From contig OY783206.1 in assembly GCA_963678705.1 (NCBI GenBank), forward strand, positions 15,325,807 through 15,389,806: DNA of 64,000 nucleotides, in the 5' to 3' direction. This document shows positions 1 through 10,738 of this stretch, piece after piece. Made by a program: the position numbers and the translations under genes. The stretch comes from Panorpa germanica (Eukaryota > Arthropoda > Insecta > Mecoptera > Panorpidae). Under the pieces are notes generated by a model, which was given only the letters and a program-made list of their open reading frames with translations, was not told where the DNA came from and searched no databases. Every line of letters begins with the position of its first letter. The first letter of the stretch is position 1.

Positions 1-720
1 AGAATATGTGCTTTGGTGCTGGAAATGTGGGCGGCGGTTCAGGGGATTAAATTGAAAGTACAATAACGGGAAGGATAAGGGCTAGAGATGAGATGATTAG
101 GAGCGAACCGCTAGGCTTTCTTAAAAACATAAATGAATTGATGTAATTAGTAGGTTTACATTGAAATGAGTGAAAATTAATTTTATCAAGCATTTATCTT
201 ATCGAATAATTATTAAAAAATAATATACTTCTAAGGATGAAATTTAGTGTGTAGGTTGCCAGTAAAGTATTAATTATGAAAACTAATTGTTAAGAGTATT
301 AGTACGCAGGAGGTAAAAGCGCAAGATTGTTTAATGATTGCGGTAAAAGGGGCGATAGAACAGTGCCGTTATGTGCGATGATTCTCAGGTTGGCTGTGGT
401 GTTGCAAGTGGGCGCATTGTGGCAGAGGTGCAGAGGAATACAATTGAAAGTGCGAGAACGATACAGAGCATGGAGCCAAGAGGTGATGATTAGTATTACG
501 GGGCGGGGCAGTGGACATTTTTCAATACTGCGCTTTATTAGGGTAAATAATAATTTTACACAGAGAGGAGGAAACGAAGGATTATTTAATTATAGTGCTA
601 AAGCGGGTGCGCTGTGAATGTACTCTAAGGACCGACGATGCTCAGGAAAGAAGCGATACAGAGTGCTGAAGGAAAAAGGCGCTCCATGGCTTATGGGCGG
701 GGGCACTGGAGACTGGTCAA
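1..720. repeat. Diverged GC-richer repeat units of unknown family
   Basis: At least two similar segments stand out from the AT-rich background, around 15-110 and 375-500, with a weaker third around 600-720, giving a spacing of roughly 380 bp. Each carries a purine-rich core with a shared attgaaagt string. The same core occurs on the opposite strand at 47030-47310. The open frame at 327-617 lies inside this repeat and I do not regard it as a gene. The family is not recognised. Confidence 0.45.
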
Positions 721-903
721 TACAGTGCTTTATTACTGTAAATGAAAGAATTATAACAAAATAAAAAAAAAAAGTTTAAAAAAGATATATTATAACGAAA
801 ATTACTTAAAAATAATATTTTGCATTATTTTCAATTTAGCTAATAAATTTATTTATTCACAAATATTAAATACACGTCGCTTTGCGACGGGGCGAAGCGC
901 TAG
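721..903 (+). mobile_element. AT-rich spacer ending in a Helitron-type 3' end
   Basis: The stretch is plain AT-rich DNA until about 873, where a short palindrome (cgtcgctttgcgacg) is followed by a G-run and CTAG at 900-903, then T. A hairpin about ten bases before a CTRR end is the hallmark of a Helitron 3' terminus. Only this end is recognisable. A related end lies on the minus strand near 46859-46890. Confidence 0.5.
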
Positions 904-1847
904 TATATTATAATGTTCCAAGTGTATATTTATATGTTTGTTGCTGAAATTCGTATGGTAGAATGGAAACGGCTCCTACGATCTTTTTGAAAATTTCCTA
1001 TTTCGTAGAGAAAAAAATTCTAAGACTTTTGGCGTCCCTGGATTTTTCCCTGAATTTCCTGGAAACCCGTAATTTTGGAAAAACTAAAAAAAAAATTTTT
1101 ACTTTTTGCTCTATAACTTTTAATTCGTAAAAGATAGAAAGTTGAAATTTTGCATGTGTATTAAGGTATTCAATGCTGACATTTATCAAAAATTAGAAAT
1201 TCAAAAATTAAAAAAGGGGGGGTTGAAGAAATTCGGGGGCCCGGTAGGGAACTTTGGAGATAGTTCATATTTTGGATTCTAGAATAATTAAGTATATTAT
1301 TAATAAAAAAAAATTCAAAATTTTAAAATTTTGTTGGGGGGCACGGGGGCAGTATTTGCCGAGAGTAAAAATTGTGCTAGAAAGTTGAAATTTTGTATAT
1401 AGGCTAACCTTGGTAACTTATTTACGAATCGAAAAAAAAAATCCTTAATTTTGAAAAAAAGTTGGTCAAATAACGCATAAATTGAAAATATTTTTTATTT
1501 TGATAAAAAAAATATATTTTTTTACTCAATTTATATGTGGCAATGTATATGTGCGAGTTTATTTATTATTTCAATTTAAAAATAGAACAGTTAAATATGA
1601 AATGTAATTACGAATTATTTTAATGGATTCAAATGATACACGCCAAAAAGACGTCGCTTTGCAACGGGGGTAAACTATAGTAGAGTTAAATATGAATTGT
1701 AATTACGAATTATTTTATTGGATTCAAATATACACGCCAAAAAGACGCTTTACCACGGGGGTAAACTCTGGTGGAATTAAAATTTTTACATGAAGTTCAA
1801 GCCACACACAAAAGACAGACGTCGCTTGCGACGGGGGTAAAAGCTAG
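904..1847 (+). mobile_element. Non-autonomous Helitron copy 1, with three successive 3' ends
   Basis: The body is the same AT-rich, non-coding sequence as the next copies. Instead of one terminus it has three end-like blocks in a row, near 1650-1678, 1740-1765 and 1818-1847. Each has the gacgtcgc..cg hairpin or a decayed form of it, followed by ggggtaaa. Only the last keeps CTAG followed by T (1844-1847). No Rep/helicase reading frame is present, so any movement would need a transposase from elsewhere. Confidence 0.75.
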
Positions 1848-1859
1848 TATTCTTATATT

Positions 1860-2613
1860 CTTATATTCTTATGATCTTATATGTTTGGTACTGAATTTTG
1901 TATGGCAGCGCGAAAACGGCTCCAGGGAAGTTTTTAAAAATTTCCTATTTCGTAGAGAAAAAAATTCTAAGACTTTTGGCGTCCTCGGATTTTTCCCTGA
2001 ATTTCCTGGAAACCCGTAATTTTGGAAAAACTGGAAAAAAAGTGAACCCTTTTTTGCTGTATTACTTTTAATTCGTAAAAGATAGAAAGTTGAAATTTTG
2101 CATGTGTATTAAGGTATTCAATTCTGACATTTCTCAAAAATTAGAAATTCAAAAAGTGAAAAAGGGGGGGTTGAAGAAATTCGGGGGCCCGGTAGGGAAC
2201 TTTGGAGAAAGTTCATATTCTGGATTCTAGAATAATTATGTATATTATTAATAAAAAAAAATTCAAAATTCCAAAATTTTATTTGGGGGCACGGGGGCCG
2301 TATTTGTCGAGAGTAAAAATTGTGCCAGAAAGTTGAAATTTTGTATATAGGCTAATCTTGGTAACTTATTTACGAATCGAAAAAAAAAATCCCAAATTTT
2401 GAAAAAAAGTTGGTCAAATAACGCATAAATTGAAAATATTTTTTATTTTGATAAAAAAAATATATTTTTTAGTCAATTTATATGTGTGGCGAGTTTATTT
2501 ATTATTTCAATTTAAAAATAGAATTAAATATGAAATGTAATTACGAATTATTTTATTGGATTCAAATCATACACGACAAAAGGACGTCGCATTGCGACGG
2601 GGGTAAACTCTAG
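1860..2613 (+). mobile_element. Non-autonomous Helitron copy 2
   Basis: It starts with TC in a tcttatattctta context typical of a Helitron 5' end and finishes with the hairpin cgtcgcattgcgacg, a G-run and CTAG at 2610-2613. It repeats copy 1 at about the same length (roughly 750 bp) and lies directly behind it in the same orientation. It is non-coding; the small open frames differ only because of indels. Confidence 0.78.
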
Positions 2614-2616
2614 GGA

Positions 2617-3377
2617 TCTTATATTCTTATATGTTTGGTAGTAAATTTTGTATGGCAGCGCGAAAACGGCTTCGTCAATGTTTTTGAAAATTGCCTGTTT
2701 CGTAGAGAAAATTTTTGTAAGACTTTTTGCGTCCCCGGATTTTCCCTGAATTTCCTGGAAACCCGTAATTTTGGAAAAACTGGAAAAAAAGTGAGCTTTT
2801 TTTGCTGTATTACTTTTAATTCGTAAAAGATAGAAAGTTGAAATTTTGCATGTGTATTAAGGTATTTTATGCTGACATTTCGCAAAAATTAGAAATTCAA
2901 AAATTGAAAAAGGGGGGGGGTTGAAGAAATTCGGGGGCCCGGTAGAAAACTTTGGAGAAAGTTCATATTCTAGATTCTAGAATAATTAAGTGTATTATTA
3001 ATAAAAGAAAAATTCAAAATTTCAAAATTTTATTTGGGGGCACGGGGGCAGTAATTTCCGAGTGTAAAAATTGTGCTAGAAAGTTGAAATTTTGTATATA
3101 GGCTAACCGTGGTAACTTATTTACTAATCGAAAAAAAATCCCAAATTTTGAAAAAAAGTTGGTCAAATAACGCATGAATTGAAAATATTTTTTATTTTGA
3201 TATAAAAAATATATTTCCTTAGTCAGTTTGAATGAAAAATTAATTGTTATAATATGTAAAATTAATATAGGACGAAACTTATTTATTATTTCAGTTTAAA
3301 AATGGAATTAAATTTTGACACGAAATCCAAGCCACACACAAAAAACAGACGTCGCTTGCGACGGGGGTAAAAGCTAG
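2617..3377 (+). mobile_element. Non-autonomous Helitron copy 3
   Basis: It starts with TC three bases after the CTAG of copy 2 and ends with hairpin cgtcgcttgcgacg, ggggg and CTAG at 3374-3377, followed by T. Its 3' end is the inner border of the inverted repeat, which suggests it served as the 3' terminus when the whole array was copied to the opposite side. Confidence 0.8.
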
Positions 3378-3378
3378 T

Positions 3379-4080
3379 CCTATATTATAATGTTCCAAGT
3401 AAAAGTTTATATTCTTATTTATTTATATGTTTGGCTCCGCGCATTTTCTTGAAAATAGTCTATTTCGTAGAGAAAAAAATTCTAAGACTGTTAGCGTCTT
3501 CGGATTTTCCCCTGGATTTCCTGGAAAAACTAATCATTTTTTTACTTTTTGCTCTATAACTTTTAATTCGTAAAAGATAGAAATATGAAATTTGGCATGT
3601 GTATTACGGTGTTCAATGCTAACATTTTTTGAAAATTATTATGGGGGACTGGTAGGAAACTATGGAGATAACTCAAATTTTGGATTAGTTAATAATGATA
3701 TGTTATTAACAAACAAAATTTCAAAATTCAAAAATTATATTTGGGGACACGGGGGCGGTTTTTGCCGAGGGTAAAAATTGAGCTAGAAAGTTGAAATTTT
3801 ATATATGGGCTAACTTTGGTACCTAATTTACAAATAAAAAAAAATCATCACAAATTTTAAAAAAAAGTTGATTAAATAACGAGTAAATTCAAAATATTTT
3901 TTATTTTCTTGAAAAAAATATATTTCTTTAGTCAATTTATATGAAAAATTATTTTATTATAGAGCGAGTTAAATATTTAAATTTGAAAATAGAATTAAAA
4001 TTTGAAATAAAATTCAATTAACTACACGCCACACATACACACAAAAGACAGTCGTCGTTTGCGACAGGGGTAAACTCTAG
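3379..4080 (+). mobile_element. Non-autonomous Helitron copy 4, outside the inverted repeat
   Basis: This is a more diverged member of the same family, directly behind copy 3. It begins TCCTATATTATAATGTTCC, nearly the same start as copy 1, and ends with hairpin cgtcgtttgcgaca and CTAG at 4077-4080. It is not duplicated in the right arm, so the array has four units here but only three on the other side. Confidence 0.7.
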
Positions 4081-4239
4081 TATATTTACATTTATTCCAA
4101 TCAAATATTCAAAAAATGGTCACTAAAAGAAGAGTTCACAAGCCTGTTAACTGTATTAGTCTTGAATATGCCGGATTGAGGAGAGATTACTGTATTATCA
4201 AATAAAATTACAAAGGAAAAACTTCGAATATCAACTTAC

Positions 4240-7200
4240 AGATTCCAATTCTGCCAAAATGGAGTATACAATGGGGCACATCATGGCCGTTGCAGCAGCA
4301 TTTGTGATCCACATTGAAATAGACGTTGTAATTAAAGTCAGAGCAATTTGTAGTCTGCAAAGAACGCAAGAAAAATATTGAGATATACGAGAATTCAGAG
4401 AAATTGGCGAACAAATTTTAATCAATTTTTGTTATTTATCTACACTTGTATTGTATAACTTACCTTCTGTGACTGGTTCCAAGTAATAACATCGAACCAA
4501 GTGCTAGCCGATTATGTAAATTGGAGAACTCTATAACGACGGCAAACATGATACCGCCGACGCACATCATCGTTGTATCATTCAAGTAGGCCATGCAAGT
4601 ATCTCTGGTATTCTAAAAGAATGTTATGAAGAGTAAGGCAACCGATTTGCATCGTTAATAAATAACGAAAACAGGTGAATGTATTTCAAAGAGTGTATTT
4701 TAAACTAGTAATATTTCATGAGAAAATGCCCCTTACTAAAATCCATTTACTTAAGCTATGTGAAATATTAACAACACAACTTCGAAATTACTAGATTATA
4801 TGAAAGATATAACTTTTGGGCGCTGAGTGTACTACCTTAGAGCATATATATATATATGAAGAGTGAATGCTGGACCTGAAAGTGTGTCCAAAATGAGTGT
4901 GAGAGAGAAAGGTATATGTTCCTATTTGTTCTCTATGCGCATGCGTCGAAAGATATAATACGTGACTAGCTTTTACCCCCGTCGCAAGCGACGTCTGTTT
5001 TTTGTGTGTGGCTTGGATTTCGTGTCAAAATTTAATTCCATTTTTAAACTGAAATAATAAATAAGTTTCGTCCTATATTAATTTTACATATTATAACAAT
5101 TAATTTTTCATTCAAACTGACTAAGGAAATATATTTTTTATATCAAAATAAAAAATATTTTCAATTCATGCGTTATTTGACCAACTTTTTTTCAAAATTT
5201 GGGATTTTTTTTCGATTAGTAAATAAGTTACCACGGTTAGCCTATATACAAAATTTCAACTTTCTAGCACAATTTTTACACTCGGAAATTACTGCCCCCG
5301 TGCCCCCAAATAAAATTTTGAAATTTTGAATTTTTCTTTTATTAATAATACACTTAATTATTCTAGAATCTAGAATATGAACTTTCTCCAAAGTTTTCTA
5401 CCGGGCCCCCGAATTTCTTCAACCCCCCCCCTTTTTCAATTTTTGAATTTCTAATTTTTGCGAAATGTCAGCATAAAATACCTTAATACACATGCAAAAT
5501 TTCAACTTTCTATCTTTTACGAATTAAAAGTAATACAGCAAAAAAAGCTCACTTTTTTTCCAGTTTTTCCAAAATTACGGGTTTCCAGGAAATTCAGGGA
5601 AAATCCGGGGACGCAAAAAGTCTTACAAAAATTTTCTCTACGAAACAGGCAATTTTCAAAAACATTGACGAAGCCGTTTTCGCGCTGCCATACAAAATTT
5701 ACTACCAAACATATAAGAATATAAGATCCCTAGAGTTTACCCCCGTCGCAATGCGACGTCCTTTTGTCGTGTATGATTTGAATCCAATAAAATAATTCGT
5801 AATTACATTTCATATTTAATTCTATTTTTAAATTGAAATAATAAATAAACTCGCCACACATATAAATTGACTAAAAAATATATTTTTTTTATCAAAATAA
5901 AAAATATTTTCAATTTATGCGTTATTTGACCAACTTTTTTTCAAAATTTGGGATTTTTTTTTTCGATTCGTAAATAAGTTACCAAGATTAGCCTATATAC
6001 AAAATTTCAACTTTCTGGCACAATTTTTACTCTCGACAAATACGGCCCCCGTGCCCCCAAATAAAATTTTGGAATTTTGAATTTTTTTTTATTAATAATA
6101 TACATAATTATTCTAGAATCCAGAATATGAACTTTCTCCAAAGTTCCCTACCGGGCCCCCGAATTTCTTCAACCCCCCCTTTTTCACTTTTTGAATTTCT
6201 AATTTTTGAGAAATGTCAGAATTGAATACCTTAATACACATGCAAAATTTCAACTTTCTATCTTTTACGAATTAAAAGTAATACAGCAAAAAAGGGTTCA
6301 CTTTTTTTCCAGTTTTTCCAAAATTACGGGTTTCCAGGAAATTCAGGGAAAAATCCGAGGACGCCAAAAGTCTTAGAATTTTTTTCTCTACGAAATAGGA
6401 AATTTTTAAAAACTTCCCTGGAGCCGTTTTCGCGCTGCCATACAAAATTCAGTACCAAACATATAAGATCATAAGAATATAAGAATATAAGAATACTAGC
6501 TTTTACCCCCGTCGCAAGCGACGTCTGTCTTTTGTGTGTGGCTTGAACTTCATGTAAAAATTTTAATTCCACCAGAGTTTACCCCTGTGGTAAAGCGTCT
6601 TTTTGGCGTGTATATTTGAATCCAATAAAATAATTCGTAATTACAATTCATATTTAACTCTACTATAGTTTACCCCCGTTGCAAAGCGACGTCTTTTTGG
6701 CGTGTATCATTTGAATCCATTAAAATAATTCGTAATTACATTTCATATTTAACTGTTCTATTTTTAAATTGAAATAATAAATAAACTCGCACATATACAT
6801 TGCCACATATAAATTGAGTAAAAAAATATATTTTTTTTATCAAAATAAAAAATATTTTCAATTTATGCGTTATTTGACCAACTTTTTTTCAAAATTAAGG
6901 ATTTTTTTTTTCGATTCGTAAATAAGTTACCAAGGTTAGCCTATATACAAAATTTCAACTTTCTAGCACAATTTTTACTCTCGGCAAATACTGCCCCCGT
7001 GCCCCCCAACAAAATTTTAAAATTTTGAATTTTTTTTTATTAATAATATACTTAATTATTCTAGAATCCAAAATATGAACTATCTCCAAAGTTCCCTACC
7101 GGGCCCCCGAATTTCTTCAACCCCCCCTTTTTTAATTTTTGAATTTCTAATTTTTGATAAATGTCAGCATTGAATACCTTAATACACATGCAAAATTTCA

Positions 7201-10126
7201 ACTTTCTATCTTTTACGAATTAAAAGTTATAGAGCAAAAAGTAAAAATTTTTTTTTTAGTTTTTCCAAAATTACGGGTTTCCAGGAAATTCAGGGAAAAA
7301 TCCAGGGACGCCAAAAGTCTTAGAATTTTTTTCTCTACGAAATAGGAAATTTTCAAAAAGATCGTAGGAGCCGTTTCCATTCTACCATACGAATTTCAGC
7401 AACAAACATATAAATATACACTTGGAACATTATAATATATGATAGTTATTAAATATAACATTATATTATTGTAAAATAATGTAGATATGTATAAATATAA
7501 ATAAACTATATATAAATATAAATGTAACTGAAAACGTGAGTTCTGTTCACTCCAAATATCAATTATTGGCCGTTATCCCTACAGCGACACCTATAGCGTT
7601 CATGAGTATATGTTTTCACTGAACGGTCACTGTTTTACCGAGAGACGAGCTTTGTACCAACTAAACAAATATAATTTCTTTACATATATTTTATTTGTTA
7701 TATCTTAATAGAATATTAATATTTATTATATCTAGACAGCTGTCACTTTCGACGCATGCGCATTGAAAACAAATAGGAACATATACCTTTCTCTCTCGCA
7801 AACATTTTGGACACATTTTTAATCTATAGGATATATTCACACTCCATATACATATGCTCTAAGTATACTACAGAGGTTGCTTTGTTGTGTACAGCTTTGC
7901 CATATTTATCAGCGTTGATATACCAGATGTAGCTATTTTTAAACGAGACTGATGCTGCTACTACGCATGCGCCAAAGTTGCAAGTCCGACTGCTGTACAG
8001 CGTGAACCCTTCTCTTTCATTTGCCGGCACTCTGGTCAAAAAATTGCTAATGAAACTTATCTTTTATTGAAAGTGGCAGTGAATATTTATCACGTGCTCG
8101 GGTTTTTGAGTGGTTTAAGTGTTTCGAAGATGGCCGAGAAGACGCAGAACGTGATGCACGCCCGGGACGGTTCTGCACGTCAAAAACGATAAAAGATATT
8201 GAAAAAAGCAGTAAACTGATCAGATCTAATCGTCGGTTCGTCTCTTTATGCGATTGGTGAAACTGTAGGAATGCGTAAGACAAATTTGACATAAGAATTT
8301 TAATATGCAAAAAGTGTGTGCGAAAATGGTGCCAAAAATTCTCACAATCGAACACTTTTCTAGAAAAGTATAACCATTATTCGCTTGAGCTGACATTGTG
8401 TGACTTTTAGGGCCTTATTCTGTAACTTTTCAAAAAATCGACCTTAATTTCTCAGCGGTGGAAATATTTAATTTTTTCACCGCTCGAATAAAGTCGCTGT
8501 ATTTAAAATATCTAAAGTGGTATTCTGTATGCAAAATTTTCCATCGCCCTTATAATATACAACGATGGTATGTATAAACTGGTATTGATGACTTATTTTA
8601 AGACGTCATCAATTTTAAAAATATTTGACCAATCACGGCATTCAGAATATTCAAATATTTAAAAATTCAAACACTTGACAAGTACGAACACATGTAAATT
8701 GTTCAAGTCAATTGACAAGCAACATAACCTCACTTTCTGATATATATATACAAATACTATACATATACTGTGTATTAAAAAATTTGTACTGAAATTCAAA
8801 TTATAATTCAAATTGTTTGACAGTTTTAAAAAATACAGCGATGAAAAATTTTAAGTCACCGCTAAAGGCGACCTTATAATTTCGTCGATTTTTTCCAGCG
8901 ACAAAAATAAAATCGATGGCAATTTCTTACAGAATACCAAATAAAAAATCATGGCTTTTGTTACGTCATTTTACAGCGATGAAATTTTTTCACCGGTGGA
9001 AATACTTTACAGAATACCCCTTAAAGAAATTAGAGTTCAGACCATTGCAGTTGGAAAGACAAAACGGCCCGCGTCATAAACGAGATTACAGAAGAAGACT
9101 TCCAACCACAACAATGCTTAGCTGGTCTACCTTCGATAAATCTAAATCTAAACTGTTCTTTTTATAAAATGAAATAAAAACTGTGATTTCTCATAAGCCT
9201 TAATGTTAAATTAAAAATTCAAAGTTCAATATATTTTTACTGGTTCTCTGCAGTTTTTCTGAAATTTAACGAGATCAAAATCTTATTATAGTCTACTAAT
9301 ATAGCAAATTTAAGAAAATATTAAACGGTAACTCTCTGACCGACAGTACTACCTTAACGTCGTGTTGCAACCTATTTTATTTACATTCCAAAGATGGCAG
9401 AATTTTTAGCTAGTACAATACGAGGTTTGCTGGTCAGGATCCGAGGGCTCCCTGAGCCCTCCAGCCAAGGAAAATGCGCATGGAGCAATGTAAGAGTAGA
9501 GGTGGTATGTATATTGATAGGGATAGTATTTAAATATGTATTAATTAAAAATAAAAAGTTTTACAAAATTAGTCTCGTTTAAAAATACTAATCTATATGT
9601 AGTGAACTTAACGTTTTGTAAGAAACATCAGCCTCTGCTTTTGCCTGTAGATTGTTACTAGCCAACTAGTCGTATCTTAAATATATTCTACCAACAAATT
9701 CTTACCAATATTCCCAATACGGGAAAGGTAATTACTGGAATAAACCCAGTCACAGCAATTGGTATAGCTTCAGTGACCCAGCATGTCGCCATTATACCAA
9801 TAATGTACATACATAAAAATTTCTAAAAAATACATTAATTGTGTTATTAGAGTAATATTGTTGTTCTATCAATTCATGTTATACCCATACATGTACTTAC
9901 AGGGTCCGTTCCATTTATAATCAAAATAGGACAAAATATAATTGGACCTAACAGTGCCACTATGGTTTTCCAGTATACAGAGCAGAAAGCCTTCTTGCGA
10001 TAACAGCATTCTTTAGCAAATCCCCGCCTAGAGGTATTATACTTAATTCAATTTCAAGATATACAGTCAGTATGAAATAATTGAATATACTTTATAAACG
10101 ACTTACTCAACATCCGTGTCTCCCAT
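4240..10126 (-). CDS. SLC13-family (Indy-like) sodium/carboxylate transporter, exons 1-5 only
   Basis: Five exons read on the minus strand: 10107-10126 (start, MGDTDVE with the last codon split), 9901-10027, 9706-9822, 4464-4612 and 4240-4354. All have GT-AG borders and the phases join into 176 codons. Family signs are the FIPV core after TEAIPIAVTG, the [13 protein letters not shown] segment and [14 protein letters not shown], which corresponds to the first SNT cation/substrate motif but reads TNA here. SLC13 proteins move citrate, succinate or sulfate with sodium across the plasma membrane. Exon lengths equal exons 1-5 of the paralogue at 11970-21982. The remaining eight or so exons are not in this window. 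Introns 3 and 5 hold the two arms of the Helitron inverted repeat. Whether the gene still makes a full product is unknown. Confidence 0.85.
4829..7868. mobile_element. Terminal-inverted-repeat element split by the right Helitron array
   Basis: The 123-bp segment 4829-4951 is an imperfect inverted copy of 7746-7868. Shared blocks include a tagagcatat end and a gcgcatgcgtcgaaag inner part. They lie on either side of the Helitron array 4964-7439. Without the array the element would be about 565 bp with roughly 120-bp inverted ends, MITE-like. The precise ends and any target duplication are unclear. Confidence 0.5.
4964..7439 (-). repeat. Right arm of the 2,476-bp inverted repeat: three Helitrons
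   Basis: This is the mirror copy of 904-3379. On the minus strand it contains three Helitron units whose CTAG ends lie at 4966-4969, near 5730-5733 and near 6496-6499, each behind a gcgacg hairpin. The first CTAG is followed by T on the minus strand, as expected for Helitron insertion between A and T. The arm lies in intron 3 of the SLC13 gene, between exon 4 (4464-4612) and exon 3 (9706-9822). Confidence 0.92.
7869..8100. other. AT-rich intron sequence with no recognised feature
   Basis: This is intronic to the downstream SLC13 gene. It contains a tacgcatgcgcc motif resembling those in 4829-4951 and a few unconvincing short reading frames. I see nothing else in it. Confidence 0.4.
8105..8372 (+). 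mobile_element. Mariner-family transposase fragment (pseudogene)
   Basis: The plus strand can be read as EWFKCFEDGREDAERDARPG followed by RFCTSKTIKDIEKSSKLIRS, matching the helix-turn-helix part of mariner transposases (W.kRFk.GRe.veDd.R.GRPsTs). After an internal loss it continues FNMQKVCAKMVPKILT, matching the conserved block that ends the N-terminal half. A stop codon and frame change near 8262-8300 and the missing catalytic half show that it is dead. It lies inside intron 3 of the SLC13 gene. Confidence 0.8.
8408..9026. mobile_element. MITE with ttattctgtaa terminal inverted repeats
   Basis: The left end ggccttattctgtaac and the right end ttacagaatacccctt are inverted copies of each other. 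The internal sequence has several further tattctgta / cttacagaata strings and alternating ..cagcg..gaaa.. blocks. The length is about 620 bp and I see no coding capacity. It sits between the two mariner-like remnants and probably inserted into a mariner copy. Confidence 0.6.
9035..9166 (+). mobile_element. Possible mariner-family C-terminal remnant
   Basis: A frame read as TARVINEITEEDFQ, then QCLAGLPSINLNLNCSF, resembles the end of mariner-type transposases (R-V-xx-ITEEDFQ). It lies directly after the MITE and in the same strand as the fragment at 8105-8372, so both may be parts of one broken element. Only about 30 residues support this. Confidence 0.35.
9170..9700. other. Intronic sequence without a recognised gene
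   Basis: It contains a GC-rich short palindrome near 9442-9465 (gagggctccctgagccctcc). An open frame at 9394-9582 has no recognisable domain and its composition is that of the flanking intron. I see nothing else. Confidence 0.4.
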
Positions 10127-10738
10127 GTTTAACGAACGGCGCGTATTCCGTGTTTAAAACAAATTACCTTCATTCGAATAAAGTTATGTACAAATTCTCT
10201 CAATTGTTCTTTTTATACAAGTATGTATAAATATTTTGTTTCTTGCTGATTTACGATGCATCCATTGTGTTTTGTTTTTAATGTTCAGCAACTGTTTATG
10301 CATGCGCATTAAATAATAGTGGTCCACGATCAGCAGCTATTGCCAGCTATGAATAAATCAAAGCTCATTATACACCTATAATCTTAATAACAGTAAATCT
10401 TCCTAACAGAGTCTTACATCACGTATTCTCGGTTTTGTAGAGTTAAACAAAACTCATTTCTTATACAAAGAATAATCTTTCTTTCTTGAATGACCTTGGG
10501 CCATCTTTCTGGCAATTGGAGATTCCATGATCATAGAACTTATGGTCTTTACCAGTTAAAAATTCAGAGGAAGTTTTACCATTTTGAAGAGTTTTGTAAA
10601 CTTCGAAATAAAGGTCAATGCTATATGGAGGATGTGACATCATTTTTAATTTTCTGCGTATACAATAACTGTGTATTACGAATATATTCGATTGGCTATC
10701 ATTTTGAAGTTCCATAACATCGTTCATCGAAACGGCAC
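10127..10738. other. Spacer upstream of the partial SLC13 gene
   Basis: This lies between the start codon of the partial SLC13 gene (10126, minus strand) and a MITE. It would hold the promoter and 5' UTR, but I cannot identify a convincing core promoter. Open frames on both strands around 10461-10757 overlap each other and lack any known motif. Confidence 0.4.

Larger units (their letters stand above)
904..3379 (+). repeat. Left arm of a 2,476-bp near-perfect inverted repeat
   Basis: Position p on this arm pairs with position 8343-p on the other strand across the whole arm, without any net insertion or deletion, up to 4964-7439. The match stops at 903/7440 and at 3380/4963. I found one mismatch by eye (1757 against 6586), so identity is very high. 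The arm consists of three head-to-tail Helitron copies. Its inner border falls two bases after a Helitron CTAG end (3374-3377), and its outer border falls directly after another CTAG (900-903). Confidence 0.93.

Noticed and set aside
1818-3377. Repeated gacgtcgc..gcgacgggg motifs as a CRISPR-like or bacterial terminator array
   Set aside because: Spacing is hundreds of bases and the motif always ends in CTAG; this is a Helitron 3' hairpin in a eukaryotic genome.
998-7345. Pairs of identical open frames (such as 998-1189 with 7154-7345 and 2619-2885 with 5458-5724)
   Set aside because: They are mirror images within the Helitron inverted repeat, lie across non-coding Helitron sequence, and differ between copies by frameshifting indels. 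Not genes.
904-7439. Assembly artefact as the explanation of the inverted repeat
   Set aside because: At least one mismatch between arms, unique sequence in the spacer, unlike flanks, and borders at Helitron ends argue for a real duplication. It still deserves a long-read check.
8047-8355. Minus-strand open frame of about 100 codons
   Set aside because: It is the shadow of the plus-strand mariner fragment, which carries the recognisable motifs.
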